A DNA stretch of 64,000 nt from JAWHQP01 sp032586195 (GTDB lineage Bacteria > Pseudomonadota > Gammaproteobacteria > Enterobacterales > Pasteurellaceae), in the NCBI GenBank assembly GCA_032586195.1, contig JAWHQP010000005.1:62001-126000 (forward strand). The letters run 5' to 3'. Positions 52,408 through 60,396 of this stretch are shown here, piece after piece. Both the position numbers and the translations under genes were made by a program. The notes beneath the pieces are model-generated. The model saw only the letters and a program-made list of their open reading frames with translations. It did not search any database and was not told the origin of the DNA. Each line of letters starts with the position of its first letter. The first letter of the stretch is position 1.

Positions 52408-55185
52408 ATGAAAAACAGCACCGCACTTTTATTTCTTTTCCTGCTTCCGCTTTGCTGGCTTATGGGCTGTACCAACTCATCAAACCCGGACCGGCTGCCC
52501 GTTCATCCACAAATACTACAGGGCAAACTGGATAACGGGTTACGCTATTTCATTTTAGAAAATGACGAACCCAAAGATCGGGTTTATCTGCGTCTAGTGG
52601 TAAACGCCGGTTCCATGCACGAAGATGACGACCAGAAAGGCGTCGCGCATTTGGTGGAACATATGGCATTCAACGGCTCGCAGAAATATCCCAACAATCA
52701 GATCATCAATGCGTTAGAACAACTCGGCATGAAATTCGCCCGTGATATCAATGCCTTCACCGATTTTGAAAACACGGTTTACACCCTGAATTTATCCGAC
52801 AACGACGAGGAAAAACTGGCTCTGGCCTTTGATGTGCTGGACGAATGGATTAATCACCTCACTATCCTGCCGCAGGATTTAGACAGCGAACGCGGCGTCG
52901 TGCTGGAAGAATGGCGGGCCAGATTGAGCCCGATGTTGCGGCTCGGCGATAAGAAAAGTGCAATCGAAATGGCGGGTTCCCGTTATGTTCTGCGTGATCC
53001 CATCGGTGATGTGAATATCATCAAAAACATTCCGCCGCAACGGGTACGGGATTTTTACCGCAAATGGTATCGCCCCGATAATATGTCTCTGGTGATTGTG
53101 GGCGATGTCCGCAAACAGCAGATACAAGCGCTGATTAAACAGAAATTGGCCCATAGCAAACGGCCTGACACGCCGCTGCAATCCATTGATTACCACATTC
53201 CGTTAGTCAATCACTGGCGTTTTGCCGCGATAGCGGAGGCCGATACCGATTACCGTAGCATTGATTTCAGTCTGTTTGAACCTTATCAGGAAAGCAACAG
53301 CCCGGCCTCTTACAAACAGGAAATGGTGCAGACCATATTAGGCGGTCTGCTCAACGCCCGTTTGCAGGATTGGGAGAAAAAACAAACCCAGCTGATTGAT
53401 TCCGCGGCGTTTTATGATTCTTTTCCGGGCAGAGAAACGCGCCAGCATCTGTTTACCTTACAGCTGGCACAAACGGACTATCCGCAGGCGGTACGGCAAT
53501 TATTTCAATTTCTGGCGCAAATCAAGCAACAGGGCTTCAGCCGACAAGAATTTCAGCAGGAAATCGCCCGACTACAGGCACTCAACCAGCGCAAATCGGC
53601 ATTAAAACCGGGCAGTCTGCGGCTGGCCACCGAATTAATGACGGCCAGTGTAATGAAATATCCGTTATTTCTCAGCCAACAGCAGGAATACCAACTGAAA
53701 ACCCGGCTATTACGGGAAATTACACAACAAGAGGTTGAACAGGCATTTCAGCACATGATGAACCTGAATGCAAAGCTCTTGTTGGTTACCTTGCCAACGC
53801 CACAGCATAAAACGTCGCTGACCGAGCAACAAGTCATCCGGTTATGGGAACAGGCATGCAATCAGTCTCAGCAGCCGTGGCAGCCAGCGGCCACTAAAAA
53901 CGCCCTGCCTGAGCTAAACCTGACGGCGGGCGGCATAACGCAGGAAATACATCATGACCGAGGCGATATTTATCAATTTCGACTGAGCAATGGCAGCCGT
54001 TTAATCTATCATTATAGCGATAAAACGCCGCAGCAGGTTTATTTCAAAGCCGTCACCGTGGGCGGCGCGCGAACCGTGCCCGCCGGGGATTTTCATCGAC
54101 TGCTTGCCGCCGCTAAAGTGGTGGATGAAAGCGGCGCGGGCGAATTCTCCCAGCAGGATTTGGCCCACCTGTTCCACAAAACGCCGCTAGGTATTTCCAC
54201 CGTAGTGGATGATTACTATCAGGGTTTTATCGGTACCGCCAAAGCGACCGATTTTGAAAATGTGCTGAAGTTATTCCGCCTTAAATTGCAATCCGCTCCC
54301 GTTGATGCCGATGTACTGGAAAAATACCGGAAAGACGGACTGGAATATCTGGCGAAAAGGGATAAGGAAAGCGAGTTTGCCCGCAAGGTATCGCAGCTCA
54401 GACACCCGAATACGGAAACCGTGTATAGCAAAACTCGCCAACATCTCACCGCACTTTCCGTGGAAAACCTGAGCCAAACCTACCGGCATTATATCAGTGC
54501 TAAAACGGATTTTACCTACTTCATCGTGGGCGACATTTCGCTTGAACGAGTAAAAACGCTGGCAGCTCAATATCTGGCCAACCTGCCGGTGAAAACGCAG
54601 CCGCGTCCGGCTTATCAAATACACGTAGCCGTGCCGCCGCACAGACTGGTCGTTTCGGCATACTCCGAACCTCGGGCGGAAGCGGAAATCTACTTGGTCG
54701 CGGATAACCGATGGCGGCCCGAACAGCTCTATCTGCTGGATATTCTGGCGGATATCGTACAGGAAAAATTACGTTTGTTGCTGCGGGAACAGGAAGCGGG
54801 CATCTATGCCGTCAATGCCTCCATTTTTCAAGAACCGCAGCTGCCGCAAATCGAAGGTCGTATCACGTTCAGCGCAGATCCCGCCCGGGTGGAGCACCTG
54901 ATCCGGCTTACCGATAAGGTTCTGGATGATATGGCGAACAATGGGGTTGAGCCTGATTTGCTGCATAAGAAAATTCAGGAAAAACGGATTCAGATTAAAC
55001 AGAATTTTGACAGTTTGGTCTTTGTGTTTAATCAAATCGAACAAAGCTACCTGCTGACCCAAAGCCCGGATTTAATCTATCGGTATCAGCATTTGGAACA
55101 AGACGTGAACAAGGAAAAAATAGATGCCATGGCAAAACTGCTGTTTGCCCGGAAAGGCAGATTTGAAGCGATTCTGACCAAATAG
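52408..55185 (+). CDS. pqqL: PqqL-like M16 family zinc protease (lipoprotein)
   Basis: A 925-residue M16 protease with two tandem M16 halves. The first half has the inverted zinc motif HLVEHMAFNG (HxxEH, near residues 80-89) and the third ligand in ERGVVLEEWR near 160; the second half is inactive, as usual. The start at 52408 gives a lipoprotein signal (FLFLLPLCWLMGC, Cys about 20); an ATG at 52390 would add six residues. It has no strong ribosome site and probably relies on coupling to yddB. An uptake signal sequence (52420) encodes part of the signal peptide. Role by homology: cleaving an imported protein in the periplasm. Confidence 0.87.
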   Translation: MKNSTALLFLFLLPLCWLMGCTNSSNPDRLPVHPQILQGKLDNGLRYFILENDEPKDRVYLRLVVNAGSMHEDDDQKGVAHLVEHMAFNGSQKYPNNQIINALEQLGMKFARDINAFTDFENTVYTLNLSDNDEEKLALAFDVLDEWINHLTILPQDLDSERGVVLEEWRARLSPMLRLGDKKSAIEMAGSRYVLRDPIGDVNIIKNIPPQRVRDFYRKWYRPDNMSLVIVGDVRKQQIQALIKQKLAHSKRPDTPLQSIDYHIPLVNHWRFAAIAEADTDYRSIDFSLFEPYQESNSPASYKQEMVQTILGGLLNARLQDWEKKQTQLIDSAAFYDSFPGRETRQHLFTLQLAQTDYPQAVRQLFQFLAQIKQQGFSRQEFQQEIARLQALNQRKSALKPGSLRLATELMTASVMKYPLFLSQQQEYQLKTRLLREITQQEVEQAFQHMMNLNAKLLLVTLPTPQHKTSLTEQQVIRLWEQACNQSQQPWQPAATKNALPELNLTAGGITQEIHHDRGDIYQFRLSNGSRLIYHYSDKTPQQVYFKAVTVGGARTVPAGDFHRLLAAAKVVDESGAGEFSQQDLAHLFHKTPLGISTVVDDYYQGFIGTAKATDFENVLKLFRLKLQSAPVDADVLEKYRKDGLEYLAKRDKESEFARKVSQLRHPNTETVYSKTRQHLTALSVENLSQTYRHYISAKTDFTYFIVGDISLERVKTLAAQYLANLPVKTQPRPAYQIHVAVPPHRLVVSAYSEPRAEAEIYLVADNRWRPEQLYLLDILADIVQEKLRLLLREQEAGIYAVNASIFQEPQLPQIEGRITFSADPARVEHLIRLTDKVLDDMANNGVEPDLLHKKIQEKRIQIKQNFDSLVFVFNQIEQSYLLTQSPDLIYRYQHLEQDVNKEKIDAMAKLLFARKGRFEAILTK

Positions 55186-55272
55186 AAAGCAAAAAGTGCG
55201 GTGCTGTTTTTTCGAGTTTTTAAATCCCGCCGAATTTTCCCCTCTTCGAGAAAGAGGGGAAGACGCATACAT

Positions 55273-55566
55273 TCACTTTGCCAACCCGAGCCGACCGATT
55301 TTCACGCCCAGATTACCGAGTGAAACCGAATCCAGATAATCCGCTAAAAAAATAAAAAGCTCATTCAGTTCGGTGAATTTCCGCTGGATTTTAACTTCAT
55401 TTTCAACTTTACGGATAAATTCGTAAGAAACATTATCGCCGTCAATATAAGCCGTCAAGGTAATATAAATCGTTTCAAAAAAATGGCTACGTGCTCCTTC
55501 TTCACCGGGATCACTGATACGCACATTCCAATTATTACTAAATAAAAGCTCGGTTCTGATAGACAT
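55273..55566 (-). CDS. Small uncharacterised protein
   Basis: A 97-residue soluble protein starting MSIRTELLFSNNWNVRISDPGEEGARSHFFETIYIT... with no signal peptide or membrane segment. I recognise no catalytic motif; it resembles small hypothetical proteins found only in Pasteurellaceae. It overlaps the nominal arfA reading frame by 29 bases and starts 39 bases after the arfA terminator hairpin, so its expression needs read-through or a promoter of its own. ATG is preceded by AAGAGGTAATT. Confidence 0.65.
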   Translation of the reverse strand: MSIRTELLFSNNWNVRISDPGEEGARSHFFETIYITLTAYIDGDNVSYEFIRKVENEVKIQRKFTELNELFIFLADYLDSVSLGNLGVKIGRLGLAK

Positions 55567-55858
55567 AATTACCTCTTAATGTTGTGTTTAAGCCGTTTAC
55601 CTTTAAGAAAAACCCGATGATAAAATCTTTGCCGCCAAAAATCTGATCATCGGGCTTTTCAAACCACTTATCCGCAAATTTCGCTTTACGTCGATAGCTA
55701 CCTTTGCCCTTGCGTTTCGCTTCCACACGTTGACGGAACAGCCGATCGTGCAGTAACGCCTGAATTGCGTTGTCACGAATAACGCCTTTATTATGCCGAT
55801 AGGCCGGCACGCTCTGTGCCGTATCCGACGGCTCTCTATGGATGTTCTTCTTTACCAT
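55538..55858 (-). CDS. arfA: Alternative ribosome-rescue factor ArfA
   Basis: A frame of 106 residues whose residues 20-58 (YRHNKGVIRDNAIQALLHD..FRQRVE..RKGKGSYRRK, in parts) closely match E. coli ArfA. ArfA recruits RF2 to ribosomes stalled on broken mRNA when tmRNA fails. The ATG at 55858 with GAGGCGAG upstream is chosen. The N terminus has about 18 extra residues compared with E. coli. A strong terminator hairpin lies inside the frame from codon 69, so most mRNA should lack a stop codon; the product then is destroyed by tmRNA tagging unless trans-translation fails. Confidence 0.92.
   Translation of the reverse strand: MVKKNIHREPSDTAQSVPAYRHNKGVIRDNAIQALLHDRLFRQRVEAKRKGKGSYRRKAKFADKWFEKPDDQIFGGKDFIIGFFLKVNGLNTTLRGNYVYQNRAFI
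55605..55654 (-). terminator. Intragenic terminator hairpin of arfA
   Basis: Perfect 9-bp stem CCCGATGAT / ATCATCGGG with a 24-base loop, followed on the minus strand by TTTTTCTTAAAG, inside the arfA frame at codons 69-86. The hairpin sits just after the functional part of ArfA. Confidence 0.9.
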
Positions 55859-56024
55859 ACTCGCCTCGTTGATATTTATTAATATTAAGATGTTAAGCCC
55901 AATTCTCACCCATCTCGAGTGGCTGCTATTATACGAAGAAATCGAGAAATTACAAAAACTTTCATTTTGAACACCGCACTTTTAGCATATAATCGACCTA
56001 TCTCTTGTGCACAAGGAATTTATT

Positions 56025-57095
56025 ATGTTTGAAATGTTAAAGAATTGGTATCGCCGCCGTTTTAGCGATCCGCAGGCAATGGGCCTGGCGGCAATTCTGT
56101 TATTCGGCTTTATCGCCATCTATTTTTTCAGTGATCTTATCGCTCCACTGCTGATTGCCCTCGTGCTGGCATATTTGCTGCAAATGCCGATCGGTTTTAT
56201 TACGGAAAAACTGAAATTCCCGCACATTCTTTCCATTACGCTGGTACTCGGCAGCTTTATTGCTCTGGCTCTGGTGATGGTGTTTGGCTTAGTCCCGAGC
56301 CTGATTAACCAAACCGTCAATCTATTTTCCGATATGCCGAATATGATGAATCTGCTCCACCAATGGCTGATGTCGTTACCCGAACATTATCCCGAATTGG
56401 TCGATTCGCAGATGATCGACAGTATTTTCACCACTATCCGGGAAAAAACCCTGGCTTTCGGCGAATCCGCGGTGAAGTTTTCCCTTGCTTCGTTAATGAA
56501 TTTGGTGACCATCGGTATCTATGCATTTTTAGTGCCGCTCATGGTGTTCTTTATGATTAAGGATCGTGATGAATTAGTGGCAAGCTTCAGCCGTTTTCTG
56601 CCGCGCAACCGCAATCTGGCCAACAAAGTTTGGGGTGAAATGCAGCAACAGATCGAAAATTACATCCGCGGCAAACTATTAGAAATTCTGATCGTGGGCG
56701 TAATCACTTACATTATTTTCTTAATTTTCGGCTTACGCTATCCGTTATTATTGTCCGTCGCGGTAGGGATCTCCGTGCTGGTGCCTTATATCGGCGCGGT
56801 GCTGGTAACCATTCCCGTGGTGTTAGTAGCGGTATTCCAGTTCGGCGTCACGCCGACCTTCTGGTATTTATTTATTACCTACGTGATCAGCCAGCTACTG
56901 GACGGCAACCTGCTGGTGCCGTTTTTATTCTCCGAAGCGGTGAATTTACATCCGCTTACCATCATCGTGGCAGTACTGATTTTCGGCGGATTGTGGGGCT
57001 TTTGGGGCGTATTCTTCGCCATCCCGCTGGCAACTTTGGTCAAGGCCGTAGTAAACGCCTGGCCGTCTAACGATGAATTAACTGAAATAAAATAG
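56025..57095 (+). CDS. perM: PerM (AI-2E transporter superfamily) membrane protein
   Basis: A 356-residue protein with about eight membrane helices. It matches E. coli PerM/YfgO closely: MFEMLKNWYRRRFSDPQA at the start, PRNRNLANKVWGEMQQQIENYIRGK (in parts near residues 197-221), GIGAVLVTIPVV-like YIGAVLVTIPVVLVAVFQFG and the C-terminal LFSEAVNLHPL, GGLWGFWGVFFAIPLATL. The substrate is not established. The ATG at 56025 has AAGGA upstream; the GTG at 56007 is less likely. Confidence 0.92.
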   Translation: MFEMLKNWYRRRFSDPQAMGLAAILLFGFIAIYFFSDLIAPLLIALVLAYLLQMPIGFITEKLKFPHILSITLVLGSFIALALVMVFGLVPSLINQTVNLFSDMPNMMNLLHQWLMSLPEHYPELVDSQMIDSIFTTIREKTLAFGESAVKFSLASLMNLVTIGIYAFLVPLMVFFMIKDRDELVASFSRFLPRNRNLANKVWGEMQQQIENYIRGKLLEILIVGVITYIIFLIFGLRYPLLLSVAVGISVLVPYIGAVLVTIPVVLVAVFQFGVTPTFWYLFITYVISQLLDGNLLVPFLFSEAVNLHPLTIIVAVLIFGGLWGFWGVFFAIPLATLVKAVVNAWPSNDELTEIK

Positions 57096-57103
57096 GAACA
57101 TTG

Positions 57104-57451
57104 ATGAACGAACAATTTAAACAACAGCTGGAAAAGCTCGGTAAAGATCAGAATCGTACTTATATGTACATTATTTACGCCTTATTTGCGCTGGCAATCG
57201 CCTTTCCTCCGCTGGCTATTTTCGGTGTAGTATTCGCTTTTATTAAAAAGGACGAATGGCGCGGCACCATTTACAAAAGCCACTGCGATTATCTGATCAA
57301 AACCTTCATCGTGGGTTTCATCGGGGTTTTCTTCGCCATCCTGCCCATTATCTTCTGGGCCATTTTCGCCTGGTATGTTTACCGGGTTGCCAACGGCTTT
57401 AACAAGCTCTATAGCAATAGCGAAGTGGACGGGACGAGTTGGTTTAAATAG
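57104..57451 (+). CDS. Small DUF4870-like membrane protein
   Basis: A 115-residue protein with three membrane segments (about residues 20-45, 65-85, 80-100) and a conserved-looking HCDYLIKTF. It resembles the DUF4870 family and small Pasteurellaceae membrane proteins; function unknown. It starts 8 bases after the perM stop and is probably co-transcribed with it. An in-frame TTG at 57101 is adjacent to the chosen ATG. Confidence 0.7.
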   Translation: MNEQFKQQLEKLGKDQNRTYMYIIYALFALAIAFPPLAIFGVVFAFIKKDEWRGTIYKSHCDYLIKTFIVGFIGVFFAILPIIFWAIFAWYVYRVANGFNKLYSNSEVDGTSWFK

Positions 57452-57561
57452 CCTAAAGTGCGGTGCCGATTTGCGGAGTTTTTTCTCCTGCTTTTGGTTA
57501 TATAGCTCAATTTTCGAATATGGACCGATACAAACAGCCTTTCGGCGGTTTACTTGATCTT

Positions 57562-58215
57562 CTACTTATCCTTTAGCTGTTTGGTTAACCATAGTACATA
57601 CGGCTTATTCATTTCATCCGCAGTGTAAGGATATTGAGAATCACGGCTGTGCATCAAGCGAATCGGCAAAACTACACATCCGACAATAAAGACCACCGCG
57701 CCGATGACACCGTAAAAAACATCATTTTTAGTAATCATATCGTGTTCAATCGCATAGTTTAAATAAGCGGCCGCCGCAGGCAATAACGTTAAAATAGTTG
57801 TCGCAAATCCCGGGTTGTAAAGGCGACCAAGTTTTCTCGGCACAAAGAAAAAATGTTGATAAAACTGTAATACAATGCCGAAAATTACAATCAATGCCAG
57901 CCAGCTTACTTGAGCGAAAATGATTGCAACAAGGTAATATACCCACGCGGAAACATTGGTAAATAACGTCTGGTTGGCATTGAATGGGAAACGGTCGGGA
58001 ATTTCCCGTTCTTTGGCAACGAATACATTCGACACCGCACCGAACCCGCCCGGAATGCCATATTCTTCAAATTGATGAGCCAGCATCGCCATAAAATTCA
58101 AGATTAACAGCACTCGCAGTTGCCCGATCTGTTCATAAAAAATACCTGTAACCATTGCTAACACAATAAAAATTGCCATGCCAATGTAAAACCAGTTGTG
58201 ACGAAAAAATGACAT
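57562..58215 (-). CDS. HXXEE-domain membrane protein
   Basis: A 217-residue membrane protein with about six helices and the family motif HQFEE in LAHQFEEYGIPGG near residues 46-58, plus YQHFFFVPRKLG near 118-129. HXXEE proteins have predicted metal-binding histidines and glutamates in the membrane; their function is unknown. It is divergent from an AraC-family regulator gene with 109 bases between, which suggests that regulator controls it. Confidence 0.75.
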   Translation of the reverse strand: MSFFRHNWFYIGMAIFIVLAMVTGIFYEQIGQLRVLLILNFMAMLAHQFEEYGIPGGFGAVSNVFVAKEREIPDRFPFNANQTLFTNVSAWVYYLVAIIFAQVSWLALIVIFGIVLQFYQHFFFVPRKLGRLYNPGFATTILTLLPAAAAYLNYAIEHDMITKNDVFYGVIGAVVFIVGCVVLPIRLMHSRDSQYPYTADEMNKPYVLWLTKQLKDK

Positions 58216-58324
58216 AAAAAACTCCTTGAAATAACATCATACATTTAAAAAGTACGGTTATTTTAGCGGAATTTTTATGCTAAACTAGGGCAAAACAAGA
58301 TTTTAAATTGTCATTTTCGGAATA

Positions 58325-59191
58325 ATGAGCCAAATTCAACAATTTTCGCATAGCCCCTTTAGTATTCAACAGCAGATTGTTGTATCGCCATTCTCGCAAA
58401 TCTATCCGCAACAATTTCATATCGATCAATCGCTCCCTTATCGTTTACCGTTTTATGCGGTAGTACTGGCAATGTCGGGCGGAATGCTTTTTGAGCTGGA
58501 TTTTACTGACCATCATATCGGAGCCGGCGAGCTGTTATTACTCCCGCCTAACAAGGTGCTCAAACTCAAATCCAGTTCCGATTGGGAAGCTATGGTATTA
58601 CGTTTCACCCCTGAAATTTTGTCGCCTACAGGAATCAATCCGCACGATGATAAGCTGTTTGCCGACATCAAACGCTTACCGCTAAAACTTTCGATCACGC
58701 CCGCACAACAAACCGACTTAGCCATGTTAATGCAACAAATCAAAGGCTGGCAAAATACCCTTGAGCCAAGCCCTGAACAACAGAATCTACTCCGTTATCA
58801 GCTTTATAGCCTATTGAATTTACTGGTGATTTTTGGACAGGAGCAACTAATACGGACAGAAAGCAAACGGATTAAACGCTTTCGCCGGTTTGAAAATCTG
58901 CTGGAAAATCTGTTCACCCGACAACACCGCCTTGCTGATTATGCCCGCCAACTGGCCTGTACCGAGCGAAGCCTTACACTTGCCAGCCTTGAAGTAACGG
59001 GTTTTCCCGCCAAAACGATTATCAGTGACCGTCTTGCCTTGGAAGCCAAGCGGCTATTAGTGTACACCACTAGCCCTATTGCCCAAATTGCCGACCAACT
59101 CGGCTTTGACGATGTGGCAAACTTTAGCCGTTTTTTCAAAAAACGAACGGGCGAAACACCGTTGAAATTCAGAAAAATGAGAAAAAGATAG
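58325..59191 (+). CDS. AraC-family transcriptional regulator
   Basis: A 288-residue regulator with an N-terminal cupin-like sensing domain (about residues 10-110; MLFELDFTDHHIGAGELLLLPP) and a C-terminal double helix-turn-helix domain (about 190-286; PIAQIADQLGFDDVANFSRFFKKRTGETPLKFR in parts). The ligand is not predictable. A degenerate uptake sequence (AAGTACGGT) lies in its promoter region. It is divergent from the HXXEE gene and ends at an uptake-sequence terminator. Confidence 0.9.
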   Translation: MSQIQQFSHSPFSIQQQIVVSPFSQIYPQQFHIDQSLPYRLPFYAVVLAMSGGMLFELDFTDHHIGAGELLLLPPNKVLKLKSSSDWEAMVLRFTPEILSPTGINPHDDKLFADIKRLPLKLSITPAQQTDLAMLMQQIKGWQNTLEPSPEQQNLLRYQLYSLLNLLVIFGQEQLIRTESKRIKRFRRFENLLENLFTRQHRLADYARQLACTERSLTLASLEVTGFPAKTIISDRLALEAKRLLVYTTSPIAQIADQLGFDDVANFSRFFKKRTGETPLKFRKMRKR

Positions 59192-59318
59192 CGAATCGGG
59201 TTCGGCAAATTTTGATACTGTTCTGTGAAAAACAAAATACTTAATAATTGCCTTTCCTTTCCGACGTAATATTTACTGAACGGATAAAAAATAAAGAATT
59301 AAATCATCTTTACAAAGC

Positions 59319-59360
59319 AAAGTGCGGTGTTGAAAAATCAATTTTTCAGCACCGCACTTT
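59319..59360. terminator. Inverted uptake-sequence pair between AraC gene and psd
   Basis: Two 20-base arms (59319-59338 and 59341-59360), each an uptake sequence plus the following T-rich block, pair at 19 of 20 positions with a 2-base loop. The position between two convergent genes and the T-rich centre fit a bidirectional terminator. Confidence 0.8.
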
Positions 59361-59374
59361 AATCTGCGCATCGG

Positions 59375-60256
59375 CTATTTCTTATAACCCAGCACTTCAC
59401 CCACACGGGTAACACTGTCCGTTTGCAGGGTGTCGGCCAGTTGCACGCGATTGGACTGGAAGAGATTAATCACCGTTGAGCCTAACCGGAACGCGCCCAT
59501 TTCCGCTCCTTTGGCGAGTTTTATGCTGCCGTCGGTATAATGCCAGATTTTCACTTCGCCTAAACGCGGCGGGTTAATCACTCCCGCCCAGACAGTGCTG
59601 ATACTGGCGGTGATGGTGGCGCCTACCAGAATCTGCACCATTTTGCCGAATTCCGTATCAAATACACAGATCACACGTTCATTGCGGGCGAGCAGGCCCG
59701 GAATATGCTCGTTTAAAAACGGGTTGACAGAAAACAGTTCACCCGGCACATAAATCATTCTGCGTAACTCCGCATCACACGGCATGTGTACGCGATGATA
59801 ATCCCGCGGCGATAAATAAGTGGTGACAAACTCGCCGTTTTGGAAATCAGCAATCAACTCTTCATCGCCCGCCAGTAACGCCGCCAGCGAATAAGGGTGG
59901 CCTTTTGCCTGTAATAACTGATCAGCGGTAATATGCCCGCATTGGCTGATTCTGCCGTCTGCCGGCAACACTAAGGTATCCGGAGTTGAATCAATCGGAC
60001 GTGCGTTTTCCTTTAACTGACGAATAAAAAACTGATTGAAAGTGGAATAATCGGTAAAATTCGGTTTTTCCGCTTCCTCCATATTAATCCCGTATTTTTT
60101 GGCAAACAGCTTAATCACAAAATGTGTCACCGGCCCCCAACTCTGTTTTGCCAACCAGCCCGCGCACCGGGTTAAATAAATCTGCGGCATGGCATACTGA
60201 AACGCCACTTTAATCCGCTGCCAATAGGTCATTTGCTTTTTTTCTAATAAATTCAT
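59375..60256 (-). CDS. psd: Phosphatidylserine decarboxylase proenzyme
   Basis: A 293-residue membrane-associated enzyme that makes phosphatidylethanolamine. The self-cleavage motif LGST, where serine becomes the pyruvoyl group, is in FRLGSTVINLF near residues 253-263. Catalytic histidines are in LSPRDYHRVHMPCD near 140-153, and VLPADGR near 95-101 is conserved. The C-terminal alpha chain is about 40 residues, typical of proteobacteria. It is divergent from bioA. Confidence 0.97.
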   Translation of the reverse strand: MNLLEKKQMTYWQRIKVAFQYAMPQIYLTRCAGWLAKQSWGPVTHFVIKLFAKKYGINMEEAEKPNFTDYSTFNQFFIRQLKENARPIDSTPDTLVLPADGRISQCGHITADQLLQAKGHPYSLAALLAGDEELIADFQNGEFVTTYLSPRDYHRVHMPCDAELRRMIYVPGELFSVNPFLNEHIPGLLARNERVICVFDTEFGKMVQILVGATITASISTVWAGVINPPRLGEVKIWHYTDGSIKLAKGAEMGAFRLGSTVINLFQSNRVQLADTLQTDSVTRVGEVLGYKK

Positions 60257-60396
60257 GATGATAGACTCTGTTAATAATAAAATTCAAAAAATTTCCATTA
60301 CAAGAGGCGATTATAACAACTTATTTGACTTGTGCAATGAATCCTCTTGATTTAACCTAAGCCGGTCTAAACCAATTATAAAGGAATTTTACTGTT

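Noticed and set aside
60300..60396. TTTAACC and TAAACC repeats before bioA as a BirA operator
   Set aside because: They are direct rather than inverted repeats and do not match the TTGTAAACC-N15-GGTTTACAA pattern.
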